Shown: positions 46,810 to 57,100, numbered from the stretch's first letter. The stretch: 64,000 nt of DNA from Paraburkholderia rhynchosiae (GCF_002879865.1 NZ_PNXY01000006.1:124001-188000), one strand, 5' to 3'. Made by a program: numbers and translations. The notes: generated from the sequence alone by a model not told the origin.

Positions 46810-48666
46810 ATGCAACCTCGCTTGCCCTCCCGATCCGCCGCGCCGCGCGTCGAAGAGTTGATTGCCCGGCGCGACCTGTCCGCCGTGTTCCAGCCAATCG
46901 TCGACTTCGAAGACGGCGCGATTCTCGGCTACGAAGGCCTGATTCGCGGGCCAGCCGGCACGTCACTGGAGGCGCCGTTCGCGCTGTTCTCGCAAGCGCT
47001 CGCCGAAGGCTGCACGATCGAACTCGAACAGGCCGCCGCGCGCGCCTGCATCGACGCGTTCGCGCGGCTTGGCTACGACGGCAAGCTGTTCCTCAACTTC
47101 AGCGCGGGCGCGCTCCGGCGTCTGGCCGAGGCGCCCGACGACACGCTCGCGCTGCTGCGCCATCGCGGCGTCGAGCCGCAGCGCATCGTGATCGAGTTGA
47201 CGGAGCAAAGCACGATTCCCGATGTCGGCAGCTTTCTGCCGGTGATCGCGGCGCTGCGCGCGGCAGGTGCGCAGTTCGCACTCGACGATTACGGCACCGC
47301 GAACGCCAGCATGAATCTGTGGGTGCGGCTGCAACCGGACGTCGTGAAGATCGACCGCTTCTTCATTCACGACATCGCCTGCGATCCGCTCAAGTTCGAA
47401 GCCGTCCGCGCGATGCAGCACTTCGCCAGCGCTAGCGGCGCGCGTCTCGTGGCAGAAGGCATCGAAAACGAGGCGGATCTGATCGTGGTGCGCGACATGG
47501 GAATCGGCTGCGGGCAAGGCTTTTTCTTCGGCCGTCCGCATGCGCAGCCGGCACGTAAAGTCACCGACGACGCCCGCGACGCGCTGCGAGCCGGCCACAT
47601 CGCCGTGTTTCCCGAGGCAACGCGCACGCTCGGCGGCGCATCGCCGTCGGGCGGCATGGCCTCAGAAAAGATGCTCGTGCACGCGCCAGCACTACCGCGC
47701 CAGGCGACCAACAACGACGTGCTCGAACTCTTCAACCGTCTCCCAGATCTGCACGCGGTCGCGGTGGTCGAACATAACGAGCCGGTTGCGCTGATCAACC
47801 GTCGCAGCTTCATGGACCGCTACGCGTTGCCGTATCACCGCGAGCTGTTCGGCAAGCGGCCCTGTTTGCTGTTCGCCAACGCCTCGCCGGTCGTGATCGA
47901 GAAATCGATGACCGTCGAACAGATGGCCAAGCTCCTCGCGAGCGACGATCAGCGTTATCTCGCCGATGGCTTCGTCATCACCGAAAACGGCAAGTATGCC
48001 GGCCTCGGCACCGGCGAGAATCTGGTGCGCGCGGTGACAGAAGTGCGCATCGAAGCGGCGCGCTACGCGAACCCGCTGACTTTCCTGCCGGGCAACATTC
48101 CAATCAGTTCGCACATTGCGCGGCTCGTCGGCAATCACGCCGGTTTCTACGCCTGCTATGTCGACCTGAACCACTTCAAGCCCTTCAACGATCAGTACGG
48201 CTACTGGCAAGGCGACGAGGTGCTGAAGTTCGCGGCCGCAGTGCTCGCCGACGTGTGCGATCCGATGCGCGATTTTCTTGGCCACGTAGGCGGCGACGAT
48301 TTCCTGATCCTGTTTCAGAGCGACGATTGGCGCGAGCGCGTGCTGCGCGCGATTCACGTGTTCAACGAAGGCGCGCAACGCTTCTATGCGCCTGCCGACC
48401 GTCTCGCTGGCGGCATCCACGGTGAGGACCGGCGCGGCAATCCGACCTTCTTCGGTTTCGTGACAATGGCGATCGGCTGCGTGCGCGTGGAGCCGGAGCC
48501 GGCCGACGGCGCGTCGCTCTACAACAGCGAGGAAATCGCCACCGTCGCGGCGCTGGCGAAGCGGCGCGCGAAGCTGGAGACGGGCGGCTTCGTGCTGATC
48601 GACGCGGATGAAAGCGTGGCCTTGCTGCGCGGGCAATCAGAAGCGGCGGCGCTGCCCGTCGACTGA
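46810..48666 (+). CDS. EAL-CBS-GGDEF cyclic-di-GMP protein
   Basis: A 618-residue cytoplasmic signalling protein. EAL phosphodiesterase domain at about residues 15-245, with EGL replacing EAL (GYEGLIRG), N in FLNFSAG, E in VIELTEQ, DD in ALDDYGTA, K in VKIDRFF and E in VAEGIEN. A central CBS-like pair covers about 300-420. A GGDEF-type domain at about 440-600 has HVGGDDFLILF, an Asp in place of Glu. All catalytic EAL residues are present, so c-di-GMP hydrolysis is likely. The GGDDF form is uncertain as a cyclase and may act as a GTP-binding regulator. Alone on its strand. Confidence 0.9.
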   Translation: MQPRLPSRSAAPRVEELIARRDLSAVFQPIVDFEDGAILGYEGLIRGPAGTSLEAPFALFSQALAEGCTIELEQAAARACIDAFARLGYDGKLFLNFSAGALRRLAEAPDDTLALLRHRGVEPQRIVIELTEQSTIPDVGSFLPVIAALRAAGAQFALDDYGTANASMNLWVRLQPDVVKIDRFFIHDIACDPLKFEAVRAMQHFASASGARLVAEGIENEADLIVVRDMGIGCGQGFFFGRPHAQPARKVTDDARDALRAGHIAVFPEATRTLGGASPSGGMASEKMLVHAPALPRQATNNDVLELFNRLPDLHAVAVVEHNEPVALINRRSFMDRYALPYHRELFGKRPCLLFANASPVVIEKSMTVEQMAKLLASDDQRYLADGFVITENGKYAGLGTGENLVRAVTEVRIEAARYANPLTFLPGNIPISSHIARLVGNHAGFYACYVDLNHFKPFNDQYGYWQGDEVLKFAAAVLADVCDPMRDFLGHVGGDDFLILFQSDDWRERVLRAIHVFNEGAQRFYAPADRLAGGIHGEDRRGNPTFFGFVTMAIGCVRVEPEPADGASLYNSEEIATVAALAKRRAKLETGGFVLIDADESVALLRGQSEAAALPVD

Positions 48667-48697
48667 GGACCTCCGCCAAACACCGGTGCCGGCGCAT

Positions 48698-48718
48698 GTT
48701 TAGTCGTTTTTACTAAAC
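48698..48718 (+). promoter_or_regulatory. LacI-type operator candidate
   Basis: GTTTAGT and ACTAAAC are perfect inverted arms around CGTTTTT. An overlapping inner form is CGTTT-TTACT-AAACG. It lies 144 bases upstream of the LacI gene. Similar TTTACTAAA motifs are typical operators of LacI sugar repressors. Confidence 0.5.
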
Positions 48719-48776
48719 GTCTAAATCGCATAAATAACCTGCATCTACGGGTATTTACGGGTGCTTGACGCGTCTT

Positions 48777-48806
48777 TTGCAGGCTGTTTCTGAGCGGTTT
48801 TACTAT
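48777..48806 (+). promoter_or_regulatory. Probable promoter of the LacI/isomerase/kinase operon
   Basis: TTGCAG (48777-48782) and TACTAT (48801-48806) are separated by 18 bases, about 55 bases before the ATG at 48862. The TTTTACTATAC that includes the -10 also resembles the operator arms, so repressor binding there is possible. Confidence 0.5.
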
Positions 48807-48861
48807 ACAATCGCCCGAACCCAAACACCGTGCGGTCGCCCTCCCGTGGCCGCCTGCTTAG

Positions 48862-49848
48862 ATGGCCACAACCATCCGCGACGTCGCCCGCGCGGCCAGC
48901 GTGTCGATCGGCACCGTCTCACGCGCACTGAAAAACCAGCCGGGCCTTTCCGAGGCTACGCGCGTGCGCGTGGTCGAAGCCGCGCGGCAACTCGGCTACG
49001 ACGCGGCTCAACTGCGTCCACGCATCCGCCGTCTCACGTTCCTGCTGCACCGTCAGCACAATAACTTCGCGGTCAGCCCGTTCTTCTCGCACGTGCTGCA
49101 TGGTGTCGAAGACGCGTGCCGCGAGCGCGGCATCGTGCCGTCCGTGCTGACCGCAGGCCCCACTGAAGACGTGATCCAGCAGATGCGCGTGCATGCGCCC
49201 GACGCCGTCGCGATCGCCGGTTTCGTCGAACCAGAGACGCTCGCCACGCTCGTCGCCATGCAGCGCCCGCTCGTGCTGATCGACCTGTGGGCGCCAGGTC
49301 TGCGTTCCGTGAATCTCGATAACGCCGCCGGCGCTACGCTTGCGATGCGGCATCTGTTCGAGCAGGGACGCAAGCGGGTCGCGTTCATCGGCGGATCGCT
49401 GGCGCATTTCAGCATCGCGCAGCGCGCGCTCGGTTATCGGCGCGCTTTTTTTGAAGCCGGGCTGCTGTTCGATCCTTCGCTGGAAGTGACGATCGACGCC
49501 GGACTCGATCCGGACACCGGCGCCGCGCGCGCGATGCAGCAATTGCTCGATGCGCCGGGCCCGCGCCCCGACGCCGTGTTCGCCTACAACGACGCCGCCG
49601 CGCTCGCGGCGCTGCGCGCCTGCTTCGCGCGCGGCGTGCGTGTGCCCGAGGACATCGCGGTCATCGGCTTCGACGACATTCCCGCTGCCGCTCACGCCAC
49701 GCCGCCGCTGTCCACCATCTCGGTCGACAAGGAAGCGCTCGGCCGACGCGGCGTCGAGTTACTGCTCGAAGACGCCCCCGCTGAAGCAGAAGTCCGATTG
49801 CCCGTTCATCTCATTGCCCGTGCCAGTACTTTGGTGAAAACGCCATGA
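48862..49848 (+). CDS. LacI-family transcriptional repressor
   Basis: A 328-residue repressor. The HTH is TTIRDVARAASVSIGTVSRALKNQPGLSE (residues 3-31), with the hinge region around VVEAARQLGY and a periplasmic-binding-type sugar domain at about 60-320 (LDNAAGATLAMRHLFEQGRKRVAFIGG, FDDIPAAAHATPPLSTISVD). The stop overlaps the isomerase ATG by four bases (ATGA). Coupling to a mannose-type isomerase and a fructokinase suggests it senses a hexose or its phosphate. It probably also controls its own promoter. Confidence 0.94.
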   Translation: MATTIRDVARAASVSIGTVSRALKNQPGLSEATRVRVVEAARQLGYDAAQLRPRIRRLTFLLHRQHNNFAVSPFFSHVLHGVEDACRERGIVPSVLTAGPTEDVIQQMRVHAPDAVAIAGFVEPETLATLVAMQRPLVLIDLWAPGLRSVNLDNAAGATLAMRHLFEQGRKRVAFIGGSLAHFSIAQRALGYRRAFFEAGLLFDPSLEVTIDAGLDPDTGAARAMQQLLDAPGPRPDAVFAYNDAAALAALRACFARGVRVPEDIAVIGFDDIPAAAHATPPLSTISVDKEALGRRGVELLLEDAPAEAEVRLPVHLIARASTLVKTP

Positions 49849-51128
49849 CGCAATCCGCTACGCCCAATTCCGCCAACGGCGCCGTTGCCGTGCCGCCCGT
49901 CGCGAGTTTTCGCAGCCCCGAGTTTCTGCTCTCGCATATCCAGGACACGCTGCGCTTTTACGCGCCGAACGTGCTTGATCCGAGCGGCGGCTTCTTCCAC
50001 TTTTTTCGCGACGACGGTTCCGTCTACGACAAAACCACGCGGCATCTGGTAAGCAGTTGCCGCTACGTCTTCAACTACGCGATGGCCTATCGCCAGTTCG
50101 GCGACCCGCGGCATCTCGAGTACGCGCGCCACGGCTTGCGCTTTCTGCGCGACGCGCATTGGGACGCGCAACAGGAAGGCTATGACTGGGAAATTGAATG
50201 GCGCGACGGCAAAAAGCGCACGCTCGACGCCACGCGCCACTGCTACGGCCTCGCGTTCCTGCTACTCGCGTATTCGCATGCGGCGATGGCGGGCATCGAA
50301 GAAGCCAAGCCGATGATTGGCGCGACCTTCGAGTTGATGGAACACCGCTTCTGGGACGCCGCCGCGGGTCTCTATGCCGACGAAGCATCGCCGGAGTGGC
50401 GCGTGAGTTCGTATCGCGGGCAGAACGCGAACATGCACACCACTGAGGCCCTGCTCGCCGCACACGAAGCGACCAGCCACCTCGTCTATCTGGATCGCGC
50501 CGAACGTGTGGCGTCGAATATCACGCTGCGTCAGGCGAAATTGTCGCAAGGGCTCGTGTGGGAGCACTTTCACGCGGACTGGTCGGTCGACTGGCACTAC
50601 AACGAAGAGGACAGTTCGAACATTTTCCGTCCGTGGGGTTTTCAGCCGGGGCATCAAACGGAATGGGCGAAGCTGCTGCTGATTCTCGAGCGCTATCGTC
50701 CGTTGCCGTGGCTGTTGCCGCGCGCAATTGAACTGTTCGACGCCGCGATGGCGCACGCGTGGGACGAAGACCACGGCGGCCTCTATTACGGCTTCGGCCC
50801 CGACGGCACCGTGTGCGATCACGACAAGTACTTCTGGGTCCAGGCCGAGACCTTCGCGACTGCCGCGCTGCTCGGTAGGCGCACGGGCAACGAACGTTTC
50901 TGGGACTGGTACGACGAGATCTGGCGCTATAGCTGGGCGCACTTCGTCGATCACAAATACGGCGCGTGGTATCGCATCCTCACGTGCGACAACCGCAAGT
51001 ACAGCGACGAAAAGAGTCCGGCCGGCAAGACCGACTATCACACGATGGGCGCGTGCTACGAGGTGCTGGCGCACGCGCTGCCCGACGGTGCGACCGCCGC
51101 AGCCGTCTCCGCGGAGCAGGCAAAATGA
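49845..51128 (+). CDS. AGE-family aldose-ketose isomerase (mannose isomerase-like)
   Basis: A 427-residue enzyme of the N-acylglucosamine 2-epimerase/YihS superfamily with the (alpha/alpha)6 barrel. Conserved catalytic histidines are apparent in RGQNANMHTTEALLAAHEAT, in WGFQPGHQTEWAKLLL and in KTDYHTMGACYEVL; HDKYFWVQAETFATAA is the usual C-terminal block. This matches D-mannose isomerase/YihS more than true GlcNAc epimerase. Expected reaction: D-mannose to D-fructose (or D-lyxose to xylulose). The next gene, a fructokinase with an overlapping start, would phosphorylate the product. Confidence 0.9.
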   Translation: MTQSATPNSANGAVAVPPVASFRSPEFLLSHIQDTLRFYAPNVLDPSGGFFHFFRDDGSVYDKTTRHLVSSCRYVFNYAMAYRQFGDPRHLEYARHGLRFLRDAHWDAQQEGYDWEIEWRDGKKRTLDATRHCYGLAFLLLAYSHAAMAGIEEAKPMIGATFELMEHRFWDAAAGLYADEASPEWRVSSYRGQNANMHTTEALLAAHEATSHLVYLDRAERVASNITLRQAKLSQGLVWEHFHADWSVDWHYNEEDSSNIFRPWGFQPGHQTEWAKLLLILERYRPLPWLLPRAIELFDAAMAHAWDEDHGGLYYGFGPDGTVCDHDKYFWVQAETFATAALLGRRTGNERFWDWYDEIWRYSWAHFVDHKYGAWYRILTCDNRKYSDEKSPAGKTDYHTMGACYEVLAHALPDGATAAAVSAEQAK

Positions 51129-52042
51129 GTCCAATCAGCGCGAACAATGAACTGCCCGTCTTCGTTTCGGCGGGCGATATCCTCACCGATCTCGTGCGCA
51201 CAGGCCCATCCCAATGGCTGTCGCGTCCTGGCGGCGCCGGCTGGAATGTGGCGCGCTGCGTGGCACGGCTTGGCCTGCCTACCGCGTGCGCGGGTTCGCT
51301 CGGCACCGACAATTTCTCCGATGAGCTATGGGACGCGAGCGTCGCGGCAGGCCTCGACATGCGCTTCATGCAGCGCGTGGAGCGGCCGCCGTTGCTGGCG
51401 ATCGTTCATCGCACGCATCCGCCTGCTTACTTTTTCATGGGCGAGAACGGCGCCGATCTGGCCTTCGATCCCGCGCGTCTGCCGGCTGGCTGGATGCAAC
51501 AGGTGAAGTGGGCGCACTTCGGCTGCATCAGCCTCGTGCGGCAACCGCTCGGGGACACGCTCGCCGCGCTGGCCGCCGACTTGCGCGCACATGGCGTGAA
51601 GATCAGTTTCGATCCGAACTATCGGAACCTGATGGAGCACCGCTACGAACCGACGCTGCGCAAAATGGCCGCGCTCGCCGACCTGATCAAGGTCTCCGAC
51701 GAAGACCTGCGCCTGCTCTTCAAAACCGACGACGAAGCGCACGCGCTCACCCAGTTGCGCTCAATGAATCCGGCCGCCACCGTGCTCGTCACGCGCGGAC
51801 CGGAGACGGCGTTGCTGATCGACGGCGCGATGACGGCCGAAGCGCGGCCGCCGCGCGTCGAGGTCGTGGATACGGTCGGCGCGGGCGACGCTTCGATCGG
51901 CGGCTTGCTGTTCAGCCTGATGACCGCTTCGCAGCGCGCGTGGCCGGAACATCTGGCGTTTGCGCTCGCGGCCGGCGCGGCGGCATGCCGGCACGCGGGC
52001 GCGCACGCACCATCGCTCGATGAAGTCGTCGCACTGCTGTAA
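51125..52042 (+). CDS. PfkB-family sugar kinase (fructokinase-like)
   Basis: A 305-residue ribokinase-family protein. The N-terminal part has GGAGWNVARCVARLGLPTACAGSLGTDNFSD, the C-terminal signature is VEVVDTVGAGDASIGGLLF with the catalytic Asp in GAGD, and TVLVTRGPETALL lies before it. The ATG at 51125 overlaps the isomerase stop. Position after a mannose-type isomerase favours fructose as substrate, giving fructose-6-phosphate. Substrate specificity is inferred. Confidence 0.9.
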   Translation: MSPISANNELPVFVSAGDILTDLVRTGPSQWLSRPGGAGWNVARCVARLGLPTACAGSLGTDNFSDELWDASVAAGLDMRFMQRVERPPLLAIVHRTHPPAYFFMGENGADLAFDPARLPAGWMQQVKWAHFGCISLVRQPLGDTLAALAADLRAHGVKISFDPNYRNLMEHRYEPTLRKMAALADLIKVSDEDLRLLFKTDDEAHALTQLRSMNPAATVLVTRGPETALLIDGAMTAEARPPRVEVVDTVGAGDASIGGLLFSLMTASQRAWPEHLAFALAAGAAACRHAGAHAPSLDEVVALL

Positions 52043-52176
52043 CGCTGCCGCTTTATCTTCGCCGTGCTGGCGCGCGCATCGTCATAACGCTGTCGCGCCG
52101 CCGGTGGCTGTGAGCCGAAGCGCCGTCACCGTGCTAGCATGAAAAGACCTCAACCTTTGGAACGAGGAGCGACGCC

Positions 52177-52407
52177 ATGGAGGACATCACCTACACCAAA
52201 GGCATCTATACGGCCACCGCGTCGGTAAGAGAGCTCGATCGCGACACGTGGCAAGGTGTGGTCACACTGGCGCGCGACGAAGGCGAAGCAAGCCAGGACC
52301 AGGAAACCACCGTCTACGAAGTCGAAGCCACGTCATCCACGCCGGAAGAAGCGCTCGAAGAAGCTAAGGCGCTCGCTCATCGCATACTCGGGGAAATCGA
52401 ACTGTAG
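52177..52407 (+). CDS. Small conserved-type hypothetical protein
   Basis: A 76-residue acidic protein, likely cytoplasmic. It reads as two beta-hairpins and a C-terminal helix (YTATASVRELDRDTWQGVVTLAR, then EEALEEAKALAHRILGEIEL). A strong ribosome-binding site (GAGGAGCGACGCC) precedes the ATG. The next, similarly small gene is 58 bases on. I cannot name the family; such proteins occur in Burkholderia as stress-associated small acidic genes, by recollection only. Confidence 0.75.
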   Translation: MEDITYTKGIYTATASVRELDRDTWQGVVTLARDEGEASQDQETTVYEVEATSSTPEEALEEAKALAHRILGEIEL

Positions 52408-52465
52408 GCAGACCGGCGCCGCGCCGTCGCGCCGCGCCACCTGAACGCAATGGTCGGAGGCGATC

Positions 52466-52711
52466 ATGGTTGAACAGCTCTTCCTTTACGGCGTGTACTC
52501 GATTCACGTCCGCCCACTCGAACTCAGCGGCGCGCGCTGGGACGCGGAATACGAAATCCGGCATCGGGAGAAAGCGGTCAAGCCGTGGACGACCGTCGGC
52601 GGCGACGACGGTTATACCGACGAAGCAGAAGCGATCGCCGCGGCACACCAGCAAGCCGTCGACGACATTGAACACGGCGCGGGCATCCCGAAGCCGCGAG
52701 CCTTCCCGTAA
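52466..52711 (+). CDS. Small conserved-type hypothetical protein
   Basis: An 81-residue acidic protein with a two-strand beginning (LFLYGVYSIHVRPLELSGARWDAEYEIRHR) and a helical second half with EAEAIAAAHQQAVDDIEHGAG. The start has GGAGG upstream. It follows the previous small gene on the same strand and is followed by a 10-base tandem repeat. Function unknown. Confidence 0.75.
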   Translation: MVEQLFLYGVYSIHVRPLELSGARWDAEYEIRHREKAVKPWTTVGGDDGYTDEAEAIAAAHQQAVDDIEHGAGIPKPRAFP

Positions 52712-52741
52712 AGCAAGACCCAGCAAGACCCAGCAAGACCC
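52712..52741 (+). repeat. 10-base tandem repeat, three units
   Basis: AGCAAGACCC three times in exact tandem directly after the small hypothetical gene stop. Confidence 0.95.
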
Positions 52742-52905
52742 TGGTCGTCCACTACGGCGCGTGACCGTCCTTTTAGCGATTACCGCCTGGCGATTAACGA
52801 CACGGAAGCGCACCGCTTCCGGTTCCCTTTGAAGCGCTGGGAATCGCTCTTCGCGAGTGACGCCGCGTGCTACGCTTTCGCCGTTTTCATTTCCATGAGC
52901 ACGCG

Positions 52906-53889
52906 ATGGCCAACGAACCGTCAGACCGTTTTCCCGGCATCGGCGATGCTGAACTCAGCCCGCCAAAGGGCCGCTCGCGCGGCAGCCGCGAACTGCGTCT
53001 GGACGATCGCGTGGTGATTGCGCATGGCATGCCCACGCGGTTCTGGCAGGATCTCTATCACCGCGCGCTGGTGGTTCGCTGGCCGATGTTTTTCGTCTCG
53101 CTCGCGGTGCTCTTCGTGCTTCTCAACACCACGTTCGCCGCGCTTTATATGCTCGGCGACGCGCCGATTGCGAATCAGTATCCGCCGGGTTTCAACGGCG
53201 CGTTCTTCTTCAGCGTCGAAACGCTCGCCACCGTCGGTTATGGCGACATGCATCCGCAGACGATCTACGCGCACTGGATAGCGACGCTGGAAATCTTCGT
53301 CGGCATGTCGGGCATTGCGCTGGCGACGGGGCTCATTTTTGCGCGCTTCTCGCGGCCGCACGCGAAGATCATGTTCGCGCGCTACGCGATTGTCCGGCCG
53401 CTCGACGGCCACATGACGCTGATGGTGCGTTCGGCCAACGGCCGTCAGAACGTGATTGCCGAAGCGCATGCAAGGCTGCGTATTCTGCGCCGGGAAACCA
53501 CAGCAGAAGGCTATACGCTGCGCAGGCTTCATGACCTCAGGCTGCTGCGCGATCAGCATCCGGTATTCAAGCTCGGCTGGAGCCTGATGCACGTGATCGA
53601 CGAAAACAGTCCGCTGTTCGGCGAGACCGCTGAGACACTGAAAGCGCGCGATACGTCGCTGCTCCTCACGCTCGAAGGGGTCGATGAATCGACCTCGCAA
53701 ACCATGCACGCGCGCCACATGTGGACGTGCGATCAGATCTATTGGCAGCACCGTTTCGTCGACATCATGAGCGAGCGCGACGGCGTGAGTCACATCGACT
53801 ATTCGCATTTCCACGAGATCGTGCCGCTCGATGAAGCGCCGGTCACCGACTCCGTGCCGAACGCACACATGGCGCAGACCGCGCGGTAA
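52906..53889 (+). CDS. Inward-rectifier potassium channel, KirBac1.1 type
   Basis: A 327-residue tetrameric K+ channel. An N-terminal slide helix precedes the two transmembrane helices (WPMFFVSLAVLFVLLNTTFAALYML and IATLEIFVGMSGIALATGLIFARF), with the pore and selectivity filter TVGYGD between. The C-terminal immunoglobulin-like cytoplasmic domain contains FARYAIVRPLDGHMTLMVRSANGRQNVIAEA. The whole aligns closely with KirBac1.1 of Burkholderia pseudomallei. The ATG at 52906 gives MANEPSD; an earlier frame lacks support. Likely gating by lipids and pH. Confidence 0.95.
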   Translation: MANEPSDRFPGIGDAELSPPKGRSRGSRELRLDDRVVIAHGMPTRFWQDLYHRALVVRWPMFFVSLAVLFVLLNTTFAALYMLGDAPIANQYPPGFNGAFFFSVETLATVGYGDMHPQTIYAHWIATLEIFVGMSGIALATGLIFARFSRPHAKIMFARYAIVRPLDGHMTLMVRSANGRQNVIAEAHARLRILRRETTAEGYTLRRLHDLRLLRDQHPVFKLGWSLMHVIDENSPLFGETAETLKARDTSLLLTLEGVDESTSQTMHARHMWTCDQIYWQHRFVDIMSERDGVSHIDYSHFHEIVPLDEAPVTDSVPNAHMAQTAR

Positions 53890-54127
53890 CCCATCGCTTC
53901 TGCCACGGCCACGTGGAAACGCACCAGGGCATACCCGAATCCGCTCTTCGCGTGGCATATCCATCTCAAAACTCAGCGAAAACGCGTCGCTCTTCGCGCT
54001 CATTCGCTGACGTGCCGGCAAACTAGAAAAAATCCACTCTGATTGGCGCTAAAAAATAGAGTCTCTTTCGCTGCGTCACCTTCGTGGTCCCCACAGCGCG
54101 CGAATGCGAAACAATGGAGACTCACCC

Positions 54128-57100
54128 ATGACCGCTCGCCTGCCCATCGACGGCACGCCCGCTCTCGCCGACTACAAGCTGTCCGACAATCTCACCGCGA
54201 CGCGCGGCCGGATCTTCCTGACCGGCACGCAGGCGCTGGTGCGCCTGCCTCTGATGCAGCGCTCGCTTGACCGAGCGCGCGGCATGAACACCGCCGGTTT
54301 CATCAGCGGCTATCGCGGCTCGCCGCTCGGCATGGTCGATCAGCAATTGTGGAAAGCGAAGAAACTGCTCACCGCAAGCGACGTCCGCTTCCTGCCCGCC
54401 ATCAACGAAGAACTCGGCGGCACGGCCGTGCTCGGCACACAGCGCGTGGAAGCGGATCCCGAGCGCACTGTCGAAGGCGTGTTCGCGATGTGGTACGGCA
54501 AAGGCCCCGGCGTGGACCGTGCGGGCGACGCGCTGAAACACGGCAACGCGTACGGTTCGTCGCCGCATGGGGGCGTGCTTGTCGTGGCCGGCGACGACCA
54601 CGGCTGCGTGTCGTCGTCGATGCCGCATCAGAGCGACTTCGCGTTGATGGCGTGGCACATGCCGGTCGTGAATCCGTCGAACATCGCCGATATGCTCGAA
54701 TTCGGGCTGTACGGCTGGGCGTTGTCGCGCTTCTCGGGCGCATGGGTCGGCTACAAGGCGATTTCCGAAACAGTCGAATCCGGCTCGACCGTCGATCTCG
54801 ATGCGCTCCGAACCGAATGGAGCATGCCCGACGATTTCGAAGCACCCGCGGGCGGCTTGCATAATCGCTGGCCCGATCTGCCAAGCCTCACCATCGAATC
54901 GCGGATGCACGCGAAACTCGACGCTGTGCGTCACTTCGCGCGGACCAACAGCATCGACAAATGGATTGCGCCAAGCCCGCATGCGAACGTGGGTATCGTT
55001 ACGTGCGGCAAGGCGCATCTGGATCTGATGGAAACGCTGCGCCGACTCGATCTGACTGTCGCCGATCTGGACGCGGCCGGCGTGCGTATCTACAAAGTGG
55101 GCTTGTCGTTTCCACTGGAAATGACGCGCATCGACGCGTTTGTGTCCGGCCTCTCGGAAGTGCTGGTGGTCGAAGAAAAAGGCCCGGTCATCGAACAGCA
55201 GATCAAGGACTATCTGTACAACCGCACGCAAGGCGCGCGGCCGGTCGTGATCGGCAAGCATGCGCAAGACGGCAGCATGCTGCTGTCGTCGCTCGGTGAA
55301 TTGCGGCCCTCGCGCATTTTGCCCGTGTTCGCGAACTGGCTTGCAAAGCACAAGCCGGAGCTCGATCGCCGCGAACGCGTGGTCGATCTGGTCGCGCCGC
55401 AGATTCTCTCGAACGCCGCGGACAGCGTGAAGCGCACGCCATACTTCTGCTCGGGCTGCCCGCACAACACGTCGACGAAAGTACCGGAAGGTTCCATCGC
55501 GCAGGCGGGCATCGGCTGTCACTTCATGGCTTCGTGGATGGAGCGCGACACGACCGGACTCATCCAGATGGGTGGCGAAGGTGTGGACTGGGCGTCGCAT
55601 TCGATGTTCACGAAAACGCGTCACGTATTCCAGAATCTCGGCGACGGCACGTATTTTCACTCCGGCATTCTCGCGATCCGTCAGGCGGTCGCCGCGAATG
55701 CCACCATCACCTACAAGATTCTCTATAACGATGCGGTCGCGATGACCGGCGGCCAGCCGGTCGACGGCAGCATCTCCGTGCCGCAGATCGCGCGGCAGGT
55801 GGAAGCCGAAGGCGTGTCGCGCTTCGTCGTGGTCAGCGACGAGCCGGAGAAATACGACGGCCATCACGATCTTTTCCCGAAGGGCACGACGTTCCATCAC
55901 CGCAGCGAATTGGACGCTGTGCAGCGCGAATTGCGCGACACCGACGGCGTGACCGTGCTGATCTACGACCAGACGTGCGCCGCCGAAAAACGGCGTCGCC
56001 GCAAAAAAGGCGAATTCCCCGATCCGGACAAGCGCCTCTTTATCAACGAGGAAGTCTGCGAAGGCTGCGGCGATTGCGGCGTGCAGTCAAACTGTTTGTC
56101 GGTGGAACCGGTTGAAACAGCCTTGGGACGCAAGCGCCGCATCGATCAATCGTCGTGCAACAAAGACTACTCATGCGTGAACGGTTTCTGCCCGAGCTTC
56201 GTGACGGTCGAAGGCGGCAAGCTGAAAAAAGCCGCGGGCGTCGCGTTCGATCCGCAAGCGTTGGCTGAGCGCGTCAACGCGTTGCGGCTTCCCGCCACGC
56301 ATCTCGATGCCGCGCCGTACGACATTCTGGTGACAGGCGTCGGCGGCACGGGCGTCGTGACGGTCGGCGCATTGATCAGCATGGCTGCGCATCTTGAAGG
56401 CAAGAGCGCGTCGGTGCTCGACTTCATGGGCTTTGCGCAAAAGGGCGGCTCGGTGTTGTCGTTCGTGCGCTTCGCGGCGCGCGACGAGTGGCTCAACCAG
56501 GTGCGCATCGACACGCAACAGGCCGACGTGCTGCTTGCGTGCGACATGGTGGTGGGCGCCAGCGCCGACGCATTGCAAACGGTGCGTCATGGCCGCACGC
56601 GCATCGTCGTCAACACGCATGCGATTCCGAACGCCACATTCGTGCAGAACCCGGACGCAACGCTGCATGCCGACGCGTTGATCGACAAGATGCGCCATGC
56701 TGCCGGCGCTGAACGCATGTCGACTTGCGACGCTCAGGCGCTCGCGACGCGTTTTCTAGGCGATACCATCGGCGCGAACATTCTGATGCTCGGCTACGCG
56801 TGGCAGCTTGGTCTCGTGCCCGTGTCGTTCGGCGCGTTGATGCGCGCGATCGAACTTAATAACGTCGCCGTGCAGATGAATCAACTGGCGTTTTCGATCG
56901 GCCGACTCGCTGCGGAAGATCCAGCCTCGCTTGAAGCGCTGTGGCAGGCGCGGCATGTCGCGAAGCAAGCGGTGCGCGTCGATACGCTCGACGAACTCAT
57001 CGCGCACCGCGAAGGCCGTCTGCAAACTTATGGCGGCGCGAGCTATGTGAAGCGTTATCGCGCGCTGGTCGATGCGGCGCGCTGTGCGGAACGCGCGGTC

